Assembly: GCF_903645325.1 (NCBI RefSeq)
Contig: NZ_CAHJXQ010000002.1
Location: 516,453 to 580,452 of the forward strand
Source of the DNA: Microbacterium tenebrionis
Lineage (GTDB): Bacteria; Actinomycetota; Actinomycetes; Actinomycetales; Microbacteriaceae
DNA: 64,000 nt
Direction: 5' to 3'
A model generated the notes under the pieces. It was given only the letters and a program-made list of their open reading frames with translations. It ran no database searches and was not told the DNA's origin. A program made the position numbers and the translations under genes. Shown here in pieces: positions 1 through 7,629 of the stretch (positions within the stretch are counted from its first letter, which is position 1; every line of letters starts with the position of its first letter).

Positions 1-1188
1 GGCGCGATCACCTGGAACATGCTCACCTGGCTGCTCGGGCTTCCGTCGAGTTCGTCCCATGCGCTGTTCGGCGGACTGATCGGCGCGACCTTGATCGGCG
101 TCGGCACGGCCGGAATCAACTTCGGCGTCGTGCTGTCGAAGGTCGTGCTGCCTGCTCTGATCGCCCCGCTGACCGCCGGGATCATCGCCTTCGCCGCGAC
201 GAAGATCGCGTACGGCATCACCCGACGCTACGACGGCAAGCCCGACGGCCGCTCCGGCTTCCGCCTCGGCCAGATCTTCACGTCGTCGATGGTCGCGCTC
301 GCCCACGGCACCAACGATGCGCAGAAGACCATGGGCGTCATCACCCTCGCCCTCATCACGGTCGGCTGGCAGTCGGGAGCGCACCACGAACCCCAGCTGT
401 GGGTGATCGTCGCCTGCGCGTTCACGATCGCGCTGGGCACGTATCTCGGCGGATGGCGCATCATCCGCACACTCGGCAAGGGACTCACCGACGTCAAGCC
501 CGCTCAGGGCTTCTCGGCCGAGAGTTCGACCGCGGCCACGATCCTCGCATCCAGCGCTCTCGGGTTCGCCCTTTCGACCACGCAGGTCGCGTCGGGTTCG
601 GTCATCGGCTCCGGCCTCGGGCGCCGCGGCTCGCAGGTCCGCTGGCGCACGGCCGGTCGCATCGCGCTCGGCTGGCTGCTGACACTCCCCGCCGCGGGCG
701 GTGTCGGCGCCCTGGCCGCGCTGGTCGTGGTGTGGCTCGGAACGCCCGGCGTCATCATCGACGCGATCCTGGCCGTGGTGATCATCGTCGGCCTCTACCT
801 GCGGTCGCGGCGCAACGAGGTCACTCACGCCAACGCGATGAGCGACGTCGCCGACTCCGGCCACGCTGTCGAGCATCCTGAGGTGCCGCCGCCCACGCGC
901 AGGCAGACGCGCATCGAACTCGTCCGTGCGATGGCGCGCGCCGAGCGCAAGGCCGACGAGGCTGAGAAAGCCGGCCGTCGCGCCCGCAAACTCAAGAAGA
1001 ACGGCGGTTCCGAAGCCGAGATCAAGGCCGCCCGCAAGGCTGCTGATCGCGCGAACCGCAAGCTCGCCGAGGCGCGGACGGCGGCGGAGGAGTGGGAGGC
1101 GCTCAGCGCGAGTCGCCGTGCACGTGCGCGGCTGGCCGAGTGGGACGTCTCCGACGAAGAGGCCGAGCGTCGGGAGGCACAGCGATGA
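1..1188 (+). CDS. pit: PiT-family inorganic phosphate transporter, 5' end outside window
   Basis: Membrane symporter that imports inorganic phosphate with a cation. The reading frame is open from base 1, so only the C-terminal 395 residues are visible. The family signature runs through the first 30 residues (GAITWNMLTWLLGLPSSSSH) and a second copy is seen as HGTNDAQKTMG near residue 102, the duplicated PiT motif. Several hydrophobic segments follow up to about residue 265. After them comes a charged, Ala/Arg/Lys/Glu-rich tail of about 90 residues predicted to be helical or coiled coil, which is longer than in many PiT proteins. The stop overlaps the start of the next gene (ATGA), so the two are probably co-translated. 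Confidence 0.9.
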   Translation, partial: GAITWNMLTWLLGLPSSSSHALFGGLIGATLIGVGTAGINFGVVLSKVVLPALIAPLTAGIIAFAATKIAYGITRRYDGKPDGRSGFRLGQIFTSSMVALAHGTNDAQKTMGVITLALITVGWQSGAHHEPQLWVIVACAFTIALGTYLGGWRIIRTLGKGLTDVKPAQGFSAESSTAATILASSALGFALSTTQVASGSVIGSGLGRRGSQVRWRTAGRIALGWLLTLPAAGGVGALAALVVVWLGTPGVIIDAILAVVIIVGLYLRSRRNEVTHANAMSDVADSGHAVEHPEVPPPTRRQTRIELVRAMARAERKADEAEKAGRRARKLKKNGGSEAEIKAARKAADRANRKLAEARTAAEEWEALSASRRARARLAEWDVSDEEAERREAQR

Positions 1189-1520
1189 GCGTCGAGATCG
1201 ACTGGATGGCCTTCGTGAACGTGTTCGTCGCCGCGTTCGTCGGCGCCGTGCTCATCGTCGGCTTCTACGCGACGGGCCTCCGGCTGCTCGTGCGCGCAGG
1301 GCGCATTCCCGTCGTGACCCCTGCGGAGTTCACCGACGCGATCACGATCCTCTCCGAGAAGGAGATCGAACGCGCCGAGAAGCACGCGGCGAAGGTGGCG
1401 CTGAAGAGTCCGCTCTCGCAGGCGCAGAAGCAGCTCGCGTTCGTCGGCGCGTGCGCCTGTTTCGCCCTGTGCGGCTTGGCCGTCCTCAGCGGTGTGCTGC
1501 TGATCGTCTTCAACCACTGA
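1185..1520 (+). CDS. Small two-helix membrane protein next to the phosphate transporter
   Basis: 111-residue protein of unknown function. Hydrophobic segments lie at about residues 9-30 and 84-107, with a charged Lys/Glu-rich stretch between them that probably sits on one side of the membrane. The ATG at 1185 overlaps the transporter stop by four bases; the frame is also open upstream of it, but that part lies inside the transporter gene and was rejected. The tight coupling suggests a partner of the PiT transporter, which is inference from position only. Confidence 0.75.
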   Translation: MSVEIDWMAFVNVFVAAFVGAVLIVGFYATGLRLLVRAGRIPVVTPAEFTDAITILSEKEIERAEKHAAKVALKSPLSQAQKQLAFVGACACFALCGLAVLSGVLLIVFNH

Positions 1521-1615
1521 CGAGGCCCGCGCCGCCACGGCGGAGGCGGCCAACCCGGCATAGGATGGATGCATCCCCCGGAGTACCCACCCGCCACCAC
1601 CCACAAGGAAGTGAC

Positions 1616-3076
1616 ATGGAATCTGACGCGCCCGCACAGACCCGCACCGAGACCGACTCGCTCGGGAGCATGGAGATCCCCGCCGATGCGTACTGGGGAA
1701 TCCACACGGCCAGGGCCGACGCCAATTTCCCGATCTCGAAGCGTCCGATCTCCGTCTACCCGGACCTGATCCGCGGGCTCGCGATGGTCAAGCAGGCCAG
1801 CGCCCGTGCGAACAAGGAGATCGGCGTCCTCGATGCGAAGCGCGCCGACCTGATCGACGCGGCCGCTCAGCGCGTCATCGACGGCGAGTTCCACGACCAG
1901 TTCACGGTCGGCGTCATCCAGGGCGGCGCCGGGACCTCGACGAACATGAACGCGAACGAGGTCATCACCAATGTCGCGCTCGAGATGGCCGGACGCGAGA
2001 AGGGCGACTACGACTTCCTCTCGCCGATCGACCACACCAACCGCAGCCAGTCCACCAACGACGTGTACCCGACGGCGATCAAGATCGGGCTGTCGCTGAA
2101 CCTGCGCTCGCTCCTGGACGAGCTCGACCTGCTGCGCCGTTCGTTCCTCGGCAAGGCCGTCGAGTTCCACGACGTGCTCAAGGTCGGCCGCACTCAGCTC
2201 CAGGATGCCGTGCCGATGACGCTCGGCCAGGAGTTCCACGGCTTCGCCACGACGCTCGGCGAGGACCACTCGCGTCTCACCGAGAACGCGTCGCTCATGT
2301 TCGAGATCAACATGGGCGCGACGGCGATCGGCACCGGGATCACCACGCACGTCGACTACGCCCCGGCCGTCCTCAAGCACCTGCGCGAGATCAGCGGACT
2401 CGACCTCGAGACCGCCAGCGACCTCGTGGAGTCCACCAGCGACACCGGTGCCTTCATGTCCTTCTCATCGTCGCTCAAGCGCAACGCGATCAAGCTGTCG
2501 AAGATCTGCAACGACCTGCGGCTGCTCTCGTCCGGCCCGCAGGCCGGGCTCGGCGAGATCAACCTGCCCGCGAAGCAAGCGGGTTCGAGCATCATGCCCG
2601 GCAAGGTGAACCCGGTGATCCCCGAGGTCGTCAACCAGGTCGCGTTCTCGGTCGTGGGCGCCGACATGACCGTCACGATGGCCGTCGAGGCTGGTCAGCT
2701 GCAGCTGAACGCGTTCGAGCCCGTGATCGCGCACTCGATCTTCCAGTCCATCACCTGGATGCGCCAGGCGATGTGGACCCTGCGCGTGAACTGCGTCGAC
2801 GGGATCACGGCCAATGAGGACCGCCTCGGCGCGATGGTCGGAGCATCCGTGGGTGTCATCACCGCGCTCACGCCGTTCATCGGCTACGCCGCCGCGGCCG
2901 CGCTCGCGAAGACGGCGCTGCTGACCAACCGGAACGTCGCGGACCTCGTGGTCGAGGCCGAGCTGATGACGCGCGAAGAGGTCACCAAGCAGCTCTCGCC
3001 TGCGCGTCTGTCGGGACTCGAGACTGTCACCGCGGCGATCAACGTGGTCCCGCCGGAGGACATGATCCAGATCTGA
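1616..3076 (+). CDS. aspA: Aspartate ammonia-lyase
   Basis: 486-residue enzyme of the fumarase/aspartase superfamily that converts aspartate to fumarate and ammonia. The mobile-loop signature GSSIMPGKVNP is intact at about residue 322, with a GTSTNMNANE segment near residue 104 and the THNRSQSTND-like segment (DHTNRSQSTNDVYPT) just after it. Aspartase is preferred over fumarase because of the N-terminal EIPADAYWGIHTARA and overall length, but this is family knowledge and not proof. The ATG at 1616 follows AAGGAAGTG; the open frame upstream back to 926 covers other genes and was discarded. A TAGGAT box at 1561 may be the -10 element. Confidence 0.9.
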   Translation: MESDAPAQTRTETDSLGSMEIPADAYWGIHTARADANFPISKRPISVYPDLIRGLAMVKQASARANKEIGVLDAKRADLIDAAAQRVIDGEFHDQFTVGVIQGGAGTSTNMNANEVITNVALEMAGREKGDYDFLSPIDHTNRSQSTNDVYPTAIKIGLSLNLRSLLDELDLLRRSFLGKAVEFHDVLKVGRTQLQDAVPMTLGQEFHGFATTLGEDHSRLTENASLMFEINMGATAIGTGITTHVDYAPAVLKHLREISGLDLETASDLVESTSDTGAFMSFSSSLKRNAIKLSKICNDLRLLSSGPQAGLGEINLPAKQAGSSIMPGKVNPVIPEVVNQVAFSVVGADMTVTMAVEAGQLQLNAFEPVIAHSIFQSITWMRQAMWTLRVNCVDGITANEDRLGAMVGASVGVITALTPFIGYAAAAALAKTALLTNRNVADLVVEAELMTREEVTKQLSPARLSGLETVTAAINVVPPEDMIQI

Positions 3077-3132
3077 GCGGAGCGCCCGCCCTGGTCCCCG
3101 CGTCGAGCTCGGGAGCGGGGCGGAGCGCTCAG
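3074..3132 (+). terminator. Possible bidirectional terminator between aspA and the FAH-family gene
   Basis: The convergent gap holds an imperfect inverted repeat: outer arms TGAGCG/CGCTCA and an inner CCCCGC/GCGGGG stem around a loop of about 13 bases. There is no clear T-run, so termination is an inference from position. Confidence 0.4.
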
Positions 3133-3998
3133 TCGTGGATGCGGCAGTGCGTGGTCAGCTCGCCGATGCCGTCGATGCCGACCGTCACGATCGACTGATC
3201 GCGCAGGAAGATCTGCGGGTCGCGCGAGTAGCCGGCACCGCCCGGGCTTCCGGTGGAGATCAGCGTGCCCGGCTGGAGCGTGATCGACTGCGACAGGTGG
3301 GCGATGAGCGTCGCCACCGAGCGCACCATCTGTCCGGTGCTGGCGTCCTGCACGGTCTGCCCGTCGACGACGGCCCAGATGTGCAGGTCCTGCGGGTCGG
3401 GAACCTCGTCGGCGGTCACGACGAACGGCCCGGTCGGGGTGAAGCCGTCGAACGACTTGCAGCGCGACCACTGCGCTTCGGCGAACTGAATGTCGCGGGC
3501 GGTGATGTCGTTTACCACGGTGTAGCCCCAGACGGTGCCCAGGGCGTCTTCCGCGGTGACGTCCTTGGCCGGGCGGCCGATGAGGACGCCGAGCTCGGCC
3601 TCGTAGTCGACGGACTCGCTCAGCGCGCGCGGCCAGGCGGTGGTCTGCTCGTGGCCGGTCAGCGAGTTCGGCCAGAGCGTGAAGACGGTCGGTGCCGTGT
3701 CGGTCTTCAGGCCCAGCTCGCTGGAGTGCGCGGCGTAGTTCAAGCCGACGGCGAGCACGACGGGCGGGTCGATCACGGCCGACGCGAACCCGAAGTCACC
3801 CAGCGGATGCCGCGGCGCGTCGACGTTCGCGAGTGCGTCGCGCAGCGCCTCGAGCGCGTCGTCTCCGCCTGCGATGAGCTCCTGCAGGGTGCCGGGACCG
3901 GGGGAGAGCAGGTCGGAGACGAGGATCGCAGTGGACTCTTCGATGACGGCGAGCCGGATGTCGGAGGAGTCGGGACCGCGGAGATGGGCAAAACGCAT
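3129..3998 (-). CDS. Fumarylacetoacetate hydrolase (FAH) family protein
   Basis: 289-residue protein of the FAH superfamily, metal-dependent C-C bond hydrolases or decarboxylases of ring-cleavage and acylpyruvate pathways; the substrate is not deducible. The family's metal-binding stretch is seen in the YEAELGVLIG segment and in NDITARDIQ, and the C-terminal LQPGTLISTGSPGGAGYSR segment is typical. The ATG at 3998 is chosen because a TAGCGT box lies 7 bases upstream (4006-4011), giving a leaderless mRNA. The IS481 element begins about 50 bases upstream, so the promoter appears to have survived the insertion. Confidence 0.85.
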   Translation of the reverse strand: MRFAHLRGPDSSDIRLAVIEESTAILVSDLLSPGPGTLQELIAGGDDALEALRDALANVDAPRHPLGDFGFASAVIDPPVVLAVGLNYAAHSSELGLKTDTAPTVFTLWPNSLTGHEQTTAWPRALSESVDYEAELGVLIGRPAKDVTAEDALGTVWGYTVVNDITARDIQFAEAQWSRCKSFDGFTPTGPFVVTADEVPDPQDLHIWAVVDGQTVQDASTGQMVRSVATLIAHLSQSITLQPGTLISTGSPGGAGYSRDPQIFLRDQSIVTVGIDGIGELTTHCRIHD

Positions 3999-4044
3999 GC
4001 GTTCTACGCTACCGGTCGCCTTCCCCGTCGTCGCTTCGCATGCC

Positions 4045-4050
4045 TCTAGG
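4045..4050. repeat. Left copy of 6-bp target-site duplication, TCTAGG
   Basis: TCTAGG directly precedes the left inverted repeat and is repeated exactly at 5111-5116. It fits the NCTAGN target preference known for IS481-family elements. The CTA at 4046-4048 is the complement of the transposase stop codon. Confidence 0.9.
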
Positions 4051-5020
4051 TGTACTGACCTCGACCGTTGTTGATTCGGTCGATGGGGGTGCGGCCTCCG
4101 ATGCCGAGGTGGTGCCTGTCTAGGTTGTAGTAGTCGAGCCAGGTCGTCAACCCTGCTTTTCGGTCGTCGTTCGAGCTCCAGGGGCGGGCGTAGGCCCACT
4201 CGGTGGCGAGGGTGCGGTTGAGGCGTTCGACTTTCCCGTTGGTCCAGGGGCAGTGCGGTTTGATGAACCGCTGTCGGATGCCGTGCGCGTCGACCACGGC
4301 CTTGAACGCGGCCGAGTGGCGGTAAGCGAACGCGTTGTCGCTGATGACGCGTTCGACTGTGACGCCGAGGCGCGCGTAGAACGCGATCGCGCGGTCGAGG
4401 ACGCCCGCCGCGGTGGTGCCTTTCTCGTCGTCGTGGATCTCCGCGTAAGCAACTCGGGAATGGTCGTCGATGACGGTGTGCACGTAGTCGTAACCCAGGC
4501 CCCGCTTGCGCGCAGGACGTTGCCCGCGGCCATGCAGACGCCATCCGCCGCCGTCGGGGATACGGCCGAGTTTCTTCACATCGACGTGGATCAGGGACCC
4601 GGGATGATCATGCTCGTAACGCTGCGCGGATCGGCGGGTCGCGCGGATCACGGACCCCGTGACCGGGTCCAGCTCCCGCAGCAACGGCACGTGGTGGCGG
4701 CGCAACACCCTACCGACCGTTGAGGCCTGCAAGCCGAGCTTGTCAGCGATGAACACCGGCCCACGCCGAGTGAGGTGCCGCATGATCCGCACCCTCGCCT
4801 CCACGCACGCTTTGGTCTGGCGAGGGTGGGAGCGGGCGACGCTGGAACGATCGATCAGGCCCGCCGGGCCGCACTCCCGGAACCTGCGCCACCACCGCCA
4901 CGCAGTCGTGCGGGAGATCCCCATTTCCGCGGCAACATGCGCGACCGCACGCCCCGACTCGATGCGCTGGACCATGATCAACCTGCCGGCCGGAGTCAGC
5001 CGGGCATTAGCGTGGGACAC
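4046..5020 (-). CDS. IS481-family transposase
   Basis: 324-residue DDE recombinase that cuts and joins the element ends. An N-terminal helix-turn-helix (about residues 10-60, GISRTTAWRWWRRF) precedes an rve-type catalytic core with Asp147 (IHVDVK), Asp228 (VISDN) and Glu265 (NGKVERLNRT), so the triad is complete. The start is GTG at 5020, preceded by GGAGG with good spacing. The last codon is inside the left inverted repeat and the TAG stop (4046-4048) is provided by the CTAG of the target duplication, not by the element itself. Confidence 0.95.
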   Translation of the reverse strand: MSHANARLTPAGRLIMVQRIESGRAVAHVAAEMGISRTTAWRWWRRFRECGPAGLIDRSSVARSHPRQTKACVEARVRIMRHLTRRGPVFIADKLGLQASTVGRVLRRHHVPLLRELDPVTGSVIRATRRSAQRYEHDHPGSLIHVDVKKLGRIPDGGGWRLHGRGQRPARKRGLGYDYVHTVIDDHSRVAYAEIHDDEKGTTAAGVLDRAIAFYARLGVTVERVISDNAFAYRHSAAFKAVVDAHGIRQRFIKPHCPWTNGKVERLNRTLATEWAYARPWSSNDDRKAGLTTWLDYYNLDRHHLGIGGRTPIDRINNGRGQYT

Positions 5021-5110
5021 GAGAGACCTCCGTGGACTCGAGGGAACCTAGACAGCTCCAACTCGACTACGGAGGTCTCTCCTACGTCAACAACGATCCG
5101 GGTCAGTACA
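4051..5110 (-). mobile_element. Complete IS481-family insertion sequence, 1060 bp
   Basis: Bounded by 24-bp terminal inverted repeats (4051-4074 and 5087-5110) that match at 21 of 24 positions, both starting TGTACTGACC when read inward, and flanked by a perfect 6-bp TCTAGG duplication. It carries one intact transposase gene read leftward. The intact ends, duplication and reading frame suggest a recent insertion. Removing the element and one duplication copy restores a simple divergent intergenic region between the FAH-family gene and the PrsW-like gene. Confidence 0.95.
5021..5081 (-). promoter_or_regulatory. Hairpin that can mask the transposase ribosome-binding site
   Basis: A perfect 12-bp inverted repeat, GAGAGACCTCCG at 5021-5032 and CGGAGGTCTCTC at 5070-5081. 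In the transposase mRNA the downstream arm contains the GGAGG just before the GTG start. A candidate -10 box TAGGTT (5045-5050, minus strand) lies between the arms, so a transcript from it would lack the upstream arm and leave the site free, while read-through from outside would fold and hide it. The repeat is seen; the regulatory role is inferred from known behaviour of other insertion sequences. Confidence 0.6.
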
Positions 5111-5116
5111 TCTAGG
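5111..5116. repeat. Right copy of 6-bp target-site duplication, TCTAGG
   Basis: Exact copy of 4045-4050 directly after the right inverted repeat. It overlaps the -10 box TAGGCT of the following gene. Confidence 0.9.
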
Positions 5117-5118
5117 CT
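5113..5118 (+). promoter_or_regulatory. -10 box TAGGCT of the PrsW-like gene, cut from its -35 region by the IS
   Basis: TAGGCT followed by 6 bases and then ATG matches the leaderless pattern seen repeatedly in this window. The target duplication preserved the box, but everything upstream of 5111 is now IS sequence, so any original -35 element was displaced to the other side of the element. Confidence 0.55.
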
Positions 5119-5124
5119 TTGGCT

Positions 5125-6327
5125 ATGACCTTCGGAGGACCTGCCCAATACGACAACACCCGGCAGGTGTATGCATCGGCCCTTGCGCAGCCGACGGTGT
5201 ATTCGCCGCCCGCCCCGACTGTGACGGCTCCGGGGCCCGCTCTCCCGGCGCTACCCGTGCCGGCGCGCCGCGGACGAACCGTCTCGATCTGGCTCTTCGG
5301 CATTCTGGGCTTCGTGCTGGTCGCCCTGATCGGGTACTTCGTGTGGGCGCTGGGGGCGGTGGCATCCGGCATCGGTCTGGTCATCGCCCTCGTCCCGTTG
5401 GCGATCGTGTTCGTCGGGGTGTACATCATCGATCGGTGGGAACCGGAGCCGAAGTCCCTGATCGCCTTCGCGATCGCGTGGGGCGCGATCGCCGCGATCG
5501 GGATCACGCTGCTCGTCGATCTCGCGATCACGCTGGCGATCGGTCTGCGCGCAGAGGTCCTCAGCACGGTGATCCAGGCGCCGATCGTCGAGGAGATCGC
5601 CAAAGGGCTGGGGATCTTCATCATCTTCCTGATCGGCAGACGCGCGTTCGACGGCCCGGTCGACGGCATCGTGTACGGCGCCCTTATCGGCGGCGGATTC
5701 GCGTTCACCGAGAACATCCAGTATTTCGCCATCAGTCTCATCGAGGGCGGGGGATCGCAGCTGACCGCCACGTTCGTGATGCGCGGGCTGCTCTCGCCGT
5801 TCGCCCACGCCATGTTCACGAGCCTCACGGGCTTCGCGATGGGCCTCGCGGCGCGACGGCAAGCCTCCCGGAGCGCCGTGCTCGGCAGCGGATGCATCGG
5901 CCTCATCGGCGCCATGCTGCTGCACGGCTTCTGGAACGGCTCCGCCATGTTCGCCGACTTCTTCGCGCTCTACGTCACGCTGCAGGTCCCGCTGTTCATC
6001 GGTTTCATCCTGGTGATCGTCGCCCTGCGCAGGGAGGAGGCGCGGCTCACGCGCGAGCGGCTGGGGGAGTACGCCGCGGCTGGATGGTTCACCCCGGAGG
6101 AGGTCACGATGCTCGCGACCCCGGCCGGGCGCAAGGTGGCGATGCAATGGGCCGCGACCCTGAGCGGAGATCGTCGGGCACTGATGAAGCAGTTCATCCG
6201 GGATGCCGCCGCCCTCGCGGCCGTTCGCCAGCGGGCGATCACAGGGCGGGATCCGCTCGCAGCTGAGGATGAGCGAGCGCTGCTCACCCGCACGTCGGCG
6301 ACCCGCACTGCGCTGCTCGCGTACTGA
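5125..6327 (+). CDS. PrsW-family intramembrane metalloprotease-like protein
   Basis: 400-residue polytopic membrane protein of the PrsW/CAAX-protease (ABI) type. After a Pro-rich cytosolic N-terminus (residues 1-50) there are about eight hydrophobic segments. Characteristic motifs are EEIAKG (residues 156-161), GFAFTEN (191-197), a His in FAHAM (228) and a later HGFWNG, which together form the expected metal site. PrsW in Bacillus subtilis cleaves an anti-sigma factor; the target here is unknown. ATG at 5125 is preferred over TTG at 5119 because of the -10 box spacing. The C-terminus (about 100 residues) is a soluble extension. The gene lost its upstream region to the IS481 insertion. Confidence 0.8.
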   Translation: MTFGGPAQYDNTRQVYASALAQPTVYSPPAPTVTAPGPALPALPVPARRGRTVSIWLFGILGFVLVALIGYFVWALGAVASGIGLVIALVPLAIVFVGVYIIDRWEPEPKSLIAFAIAWGAIAAIGITLLVDLAITLAIGLRAEVLSTVIQAPIVEEIAKGLGIFIIFLIGRRAFDGPVDGIVYGALIGGGFAFTENIQYFAISLIEGGGSQLTATFVMRGLLSPFAHAMFTSLTGFAMGLAARRQASRSAVLGSGCIGLIGAMLLHGFWNGSAMFADFFALYVTLQVPLFIGFILVIVALRREEARLTRERLGEYAAAGWFTPEEVTMLATPAGRKVAMQWAATLSGDRRALMKQFIRDAAALAAVRQRAITGRDPLAAEDERALLTRTSATRTALLAY

Positions 6328-6371
6328 CCCTTGACATGTTCGGCGACCGGGTGCACCCTGGTCTCAGATCA

Positions 6372-6422
6372 ACTCAGCGCCCGGGAGACTCGCAGGCATC
6401 GCCGCAGCACCGGGCGCTGAGT
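6372..6422 (+). terminator. Hairpin after the PrsW-like gene
   Basis: Perfect 13-bp stem ACTCAGCGCCCGG (6372-6384) with CCGGGCGCTGAGT (6410-6422), loop of 25 bases, no strong T-run. Position between two same-strand genes fits a terminator. Confidence 0.5.
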
Positions 6423-6505
6423 CTTGCCACGGACCTTCCGTGTGTTCGCTGTCGGCTGTCGTCATCACGTTGACCGACGGTGACGACGCAGGGTTGTATG
6501 GAGGC

Positions 6506-6874
6506 ATGACTGATCGCACAAAGCCCGAGTTCGACGCCCCCACCGGCCCTGCTCCCGCAGAGCTCGTCATCCGTGACCTCATCGAAGGCGACGGCGCCGA
6601 GGCCAAGCCCGGCGACACCGTCACCGTGCACTACGCCGGTGTCGAGTACGACTCGGGCGAGGAGTTCGACTCGTCCTGGGGCCGCGGCGAGACCATCCAG
6701 TTCCCGCTTCGCGGCCTGATCCAGGGCTGGCAGGACGGCATCCCGGGCATGAAGGTCGGGGGACGTCGCGAGCTGGTCATCCCGCCGCACCTGGCGTACG
6801 GGCCCGCTGGTGCCGGGCACTTCCTCTCCGGCAAGTCCCTCATCTTCATCATCGACCTCGTGGCCGTCGGCTGA
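6506..6874 (+). CDS. FKBP-type peptidyl-prolyl cis-trans isomerase
   Basis: 122-residue cytosolic protein formed of a single FKBP domain that catalyses proline isomerisation during folding. The core VTVHYAGVEYDSGEEFDSSW, the segment GLIQGWQDGIPGMKVGGRRE and the aromatic pocket residues including the C-terminal SLIFIIDLV are all present. ATG at 6506 is chosen over upstream in-frame sequence; a TTGACC box (6470-6475) and a TTGTAT box (6494-6499) 18 bases further on form a plausible promoter, giving an mRNA with almost no leader. Confidence 0.9.
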   Translation: MTDRTKPEFDAPTGPAPAELVIRDLIEGDGAEAKPGDTVTVHYAGVEYDSGEEFDSSWGRGETIQFPLRGLIQGWQDGIPGMKVGGRRELVIPPHLAYGPAGAGHFLSGKSLIFIIDLVAVG

Positions 6875-6888
6875 CCCGTCGCATCGAT

Positions 6889-6927
6889 ACGAAGGCCTCC
6901 GCCCGTGGATCGGGCGGAGGCCTTCGT
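6889..6927 (+). terminator. Strong hairpin after the FKBP gene
   Basis: 17-bp stem (arms 6889-6905 and 6911-6927, reading ACGAAGGCCTCCGCCCG on the left) with a 5-base loop. It separates the FKBP gene from the YceI promoter. Confidence 0.85.
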
Positions 6928-6955
6928 GATGAGTATTCGGTTCGCACTCAGGGAA

Positions 6956-6973
6956 TACATGCGAACGCATGTA
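6956..6973. promoter_or_regulatory. 18-bp palindrome before the yceI -10 box, candidate operator
   Basis: TACATGCGAACGCATGTA is a perfect inverted repeat of two 8-base arms around AA. It ends at the first bases of a TAGGTT box (6972-6977), so a protein bound here would cover the yceI promoter. No regulator gene is adjacent. Confidence 0.55.
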
Positions 6974-7027
6974 GGTTGGATGACGTGAACGCCGCGACGC
7001 GGCCCTGATCTCGAGGAGAACCCCCAT

Positions 7028-7579
7028 ATGACCATCGACGTCCCCGGCTACCGCCCCGGCACCTGGACCCTGGACCCCGCGCACAGCGAGGTCACCTTCA
7101 GCGTGCGCCACATGATGATCTCGAAGGTGCGCGGCACGTTCGGTGTGAAGAGCGCGACTCTCATCGCCCCCGAGAACCCGCTCGACGCCAAGGTCGAGGC
7201 GTCCGTCGACGTCACGTCCGTCGACACCAAGGACGAAGGTCGCGACGCCCACTTGCGCTCGGCCGACTTCTTCGACGCTGAGAACTTCCCCACGATGGAC
7301 TTCGTCTCCACGCGAACCCGCGTCGAGGACGGCGATTTCTTCGTCGACGGCGATCTCACGATCCGCGGTATCACGAAGCCGGTGAGCTTCGCGTTCGACT
7401 TCGGCGGGTTCGGCTCCGACCCGTGGGGCAACTACAAGGCCGGCGCGTCGGCGACGACCACCATCAATCGCGAGGACTTCGGCCTCACCTGGAACGCCGC
7501 TCTCGAGACCGGTGGCGTCCTCGTCGGCAAGGACGTCACGATCAACCTCGACCTGCAGGGCTCGCTGCAGCAGGACTGA
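7028..7579 (+). CDS. YceI-family lipocalin-like protein
   Basis: 183-residue cytosolic YceI/TT1927b-type protein, a beta-barrel family that binds isoprenoid or similar lipids. It starts with the typical GTWTLDPAHSEVTFSVRHMMISKVRG and contains the FPTMDFVSTRTR and GDLTIRGITKPVSF segments. No signal peptide is seen, unlike the periplasmic E. coli member. A GAGGAGAA ribosome site precedes the ATG at 7028. The function in this organism is not known. Confidence 0.9.
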   Translation: MTIDVPGYRPGTWTLDPAHSEVTFSVRHMMISKVRGTFGVKSATLIAPENPLDAKVEASVDVTSVDTKDEGRDAHLRSADFFDAENFPTMDFVSTRTRVEDGDFFVDGDLTIRGITKPVSFAFDFGGFGSDPWGNYKAGASATTTINREDFGLTWNAALETGGVLVGKDVTINLDLQGSLQQD

Positions 7580-7591
7580 CGCCGCGTCTCC

Positions 7592-7629
7592 CCGAGGACC
7601 CCGCGCCCATCAGGGTGCGGGGTCCTCGG
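7592..7629. terminator. Bidirectional terminator between yceI and the MFS gene
   Basis: Perfect 13-bp stem CCGAGGACCCCGC (7592-7604) with GCGGGGTCCTCGG (7617-7629). It sits where two convergent genes meet and overlaps the last codons of the MFS gene. Confidence 0.8.

Noticed and set aside
926..1615. Open frame extending aspA upstream by 230 codons
   Set aside because: It runs through the transporter tail and the small membrane gene in another frame, is Arg-rich as expected of high-GC shadow frames, and the aspartase family starts near 1616 where a ribosome site is present.
1265..2380. 371-codon minus-strand frame opposite aspA
   Set aside because: Composition is Asp/Arg/Val/Gly-rich with no family motif, and it lies exactly antisense to well-supported genes; typical mirror frame of high-GC coding sequence.
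3998..5125. Gene disruption by the IS481 element
   Set aside because: Joining the flanks at one TCTAGG copy gives an intergenic region between two divergent intact genes, so no coding sequence was broken; only a promoter region was affected.
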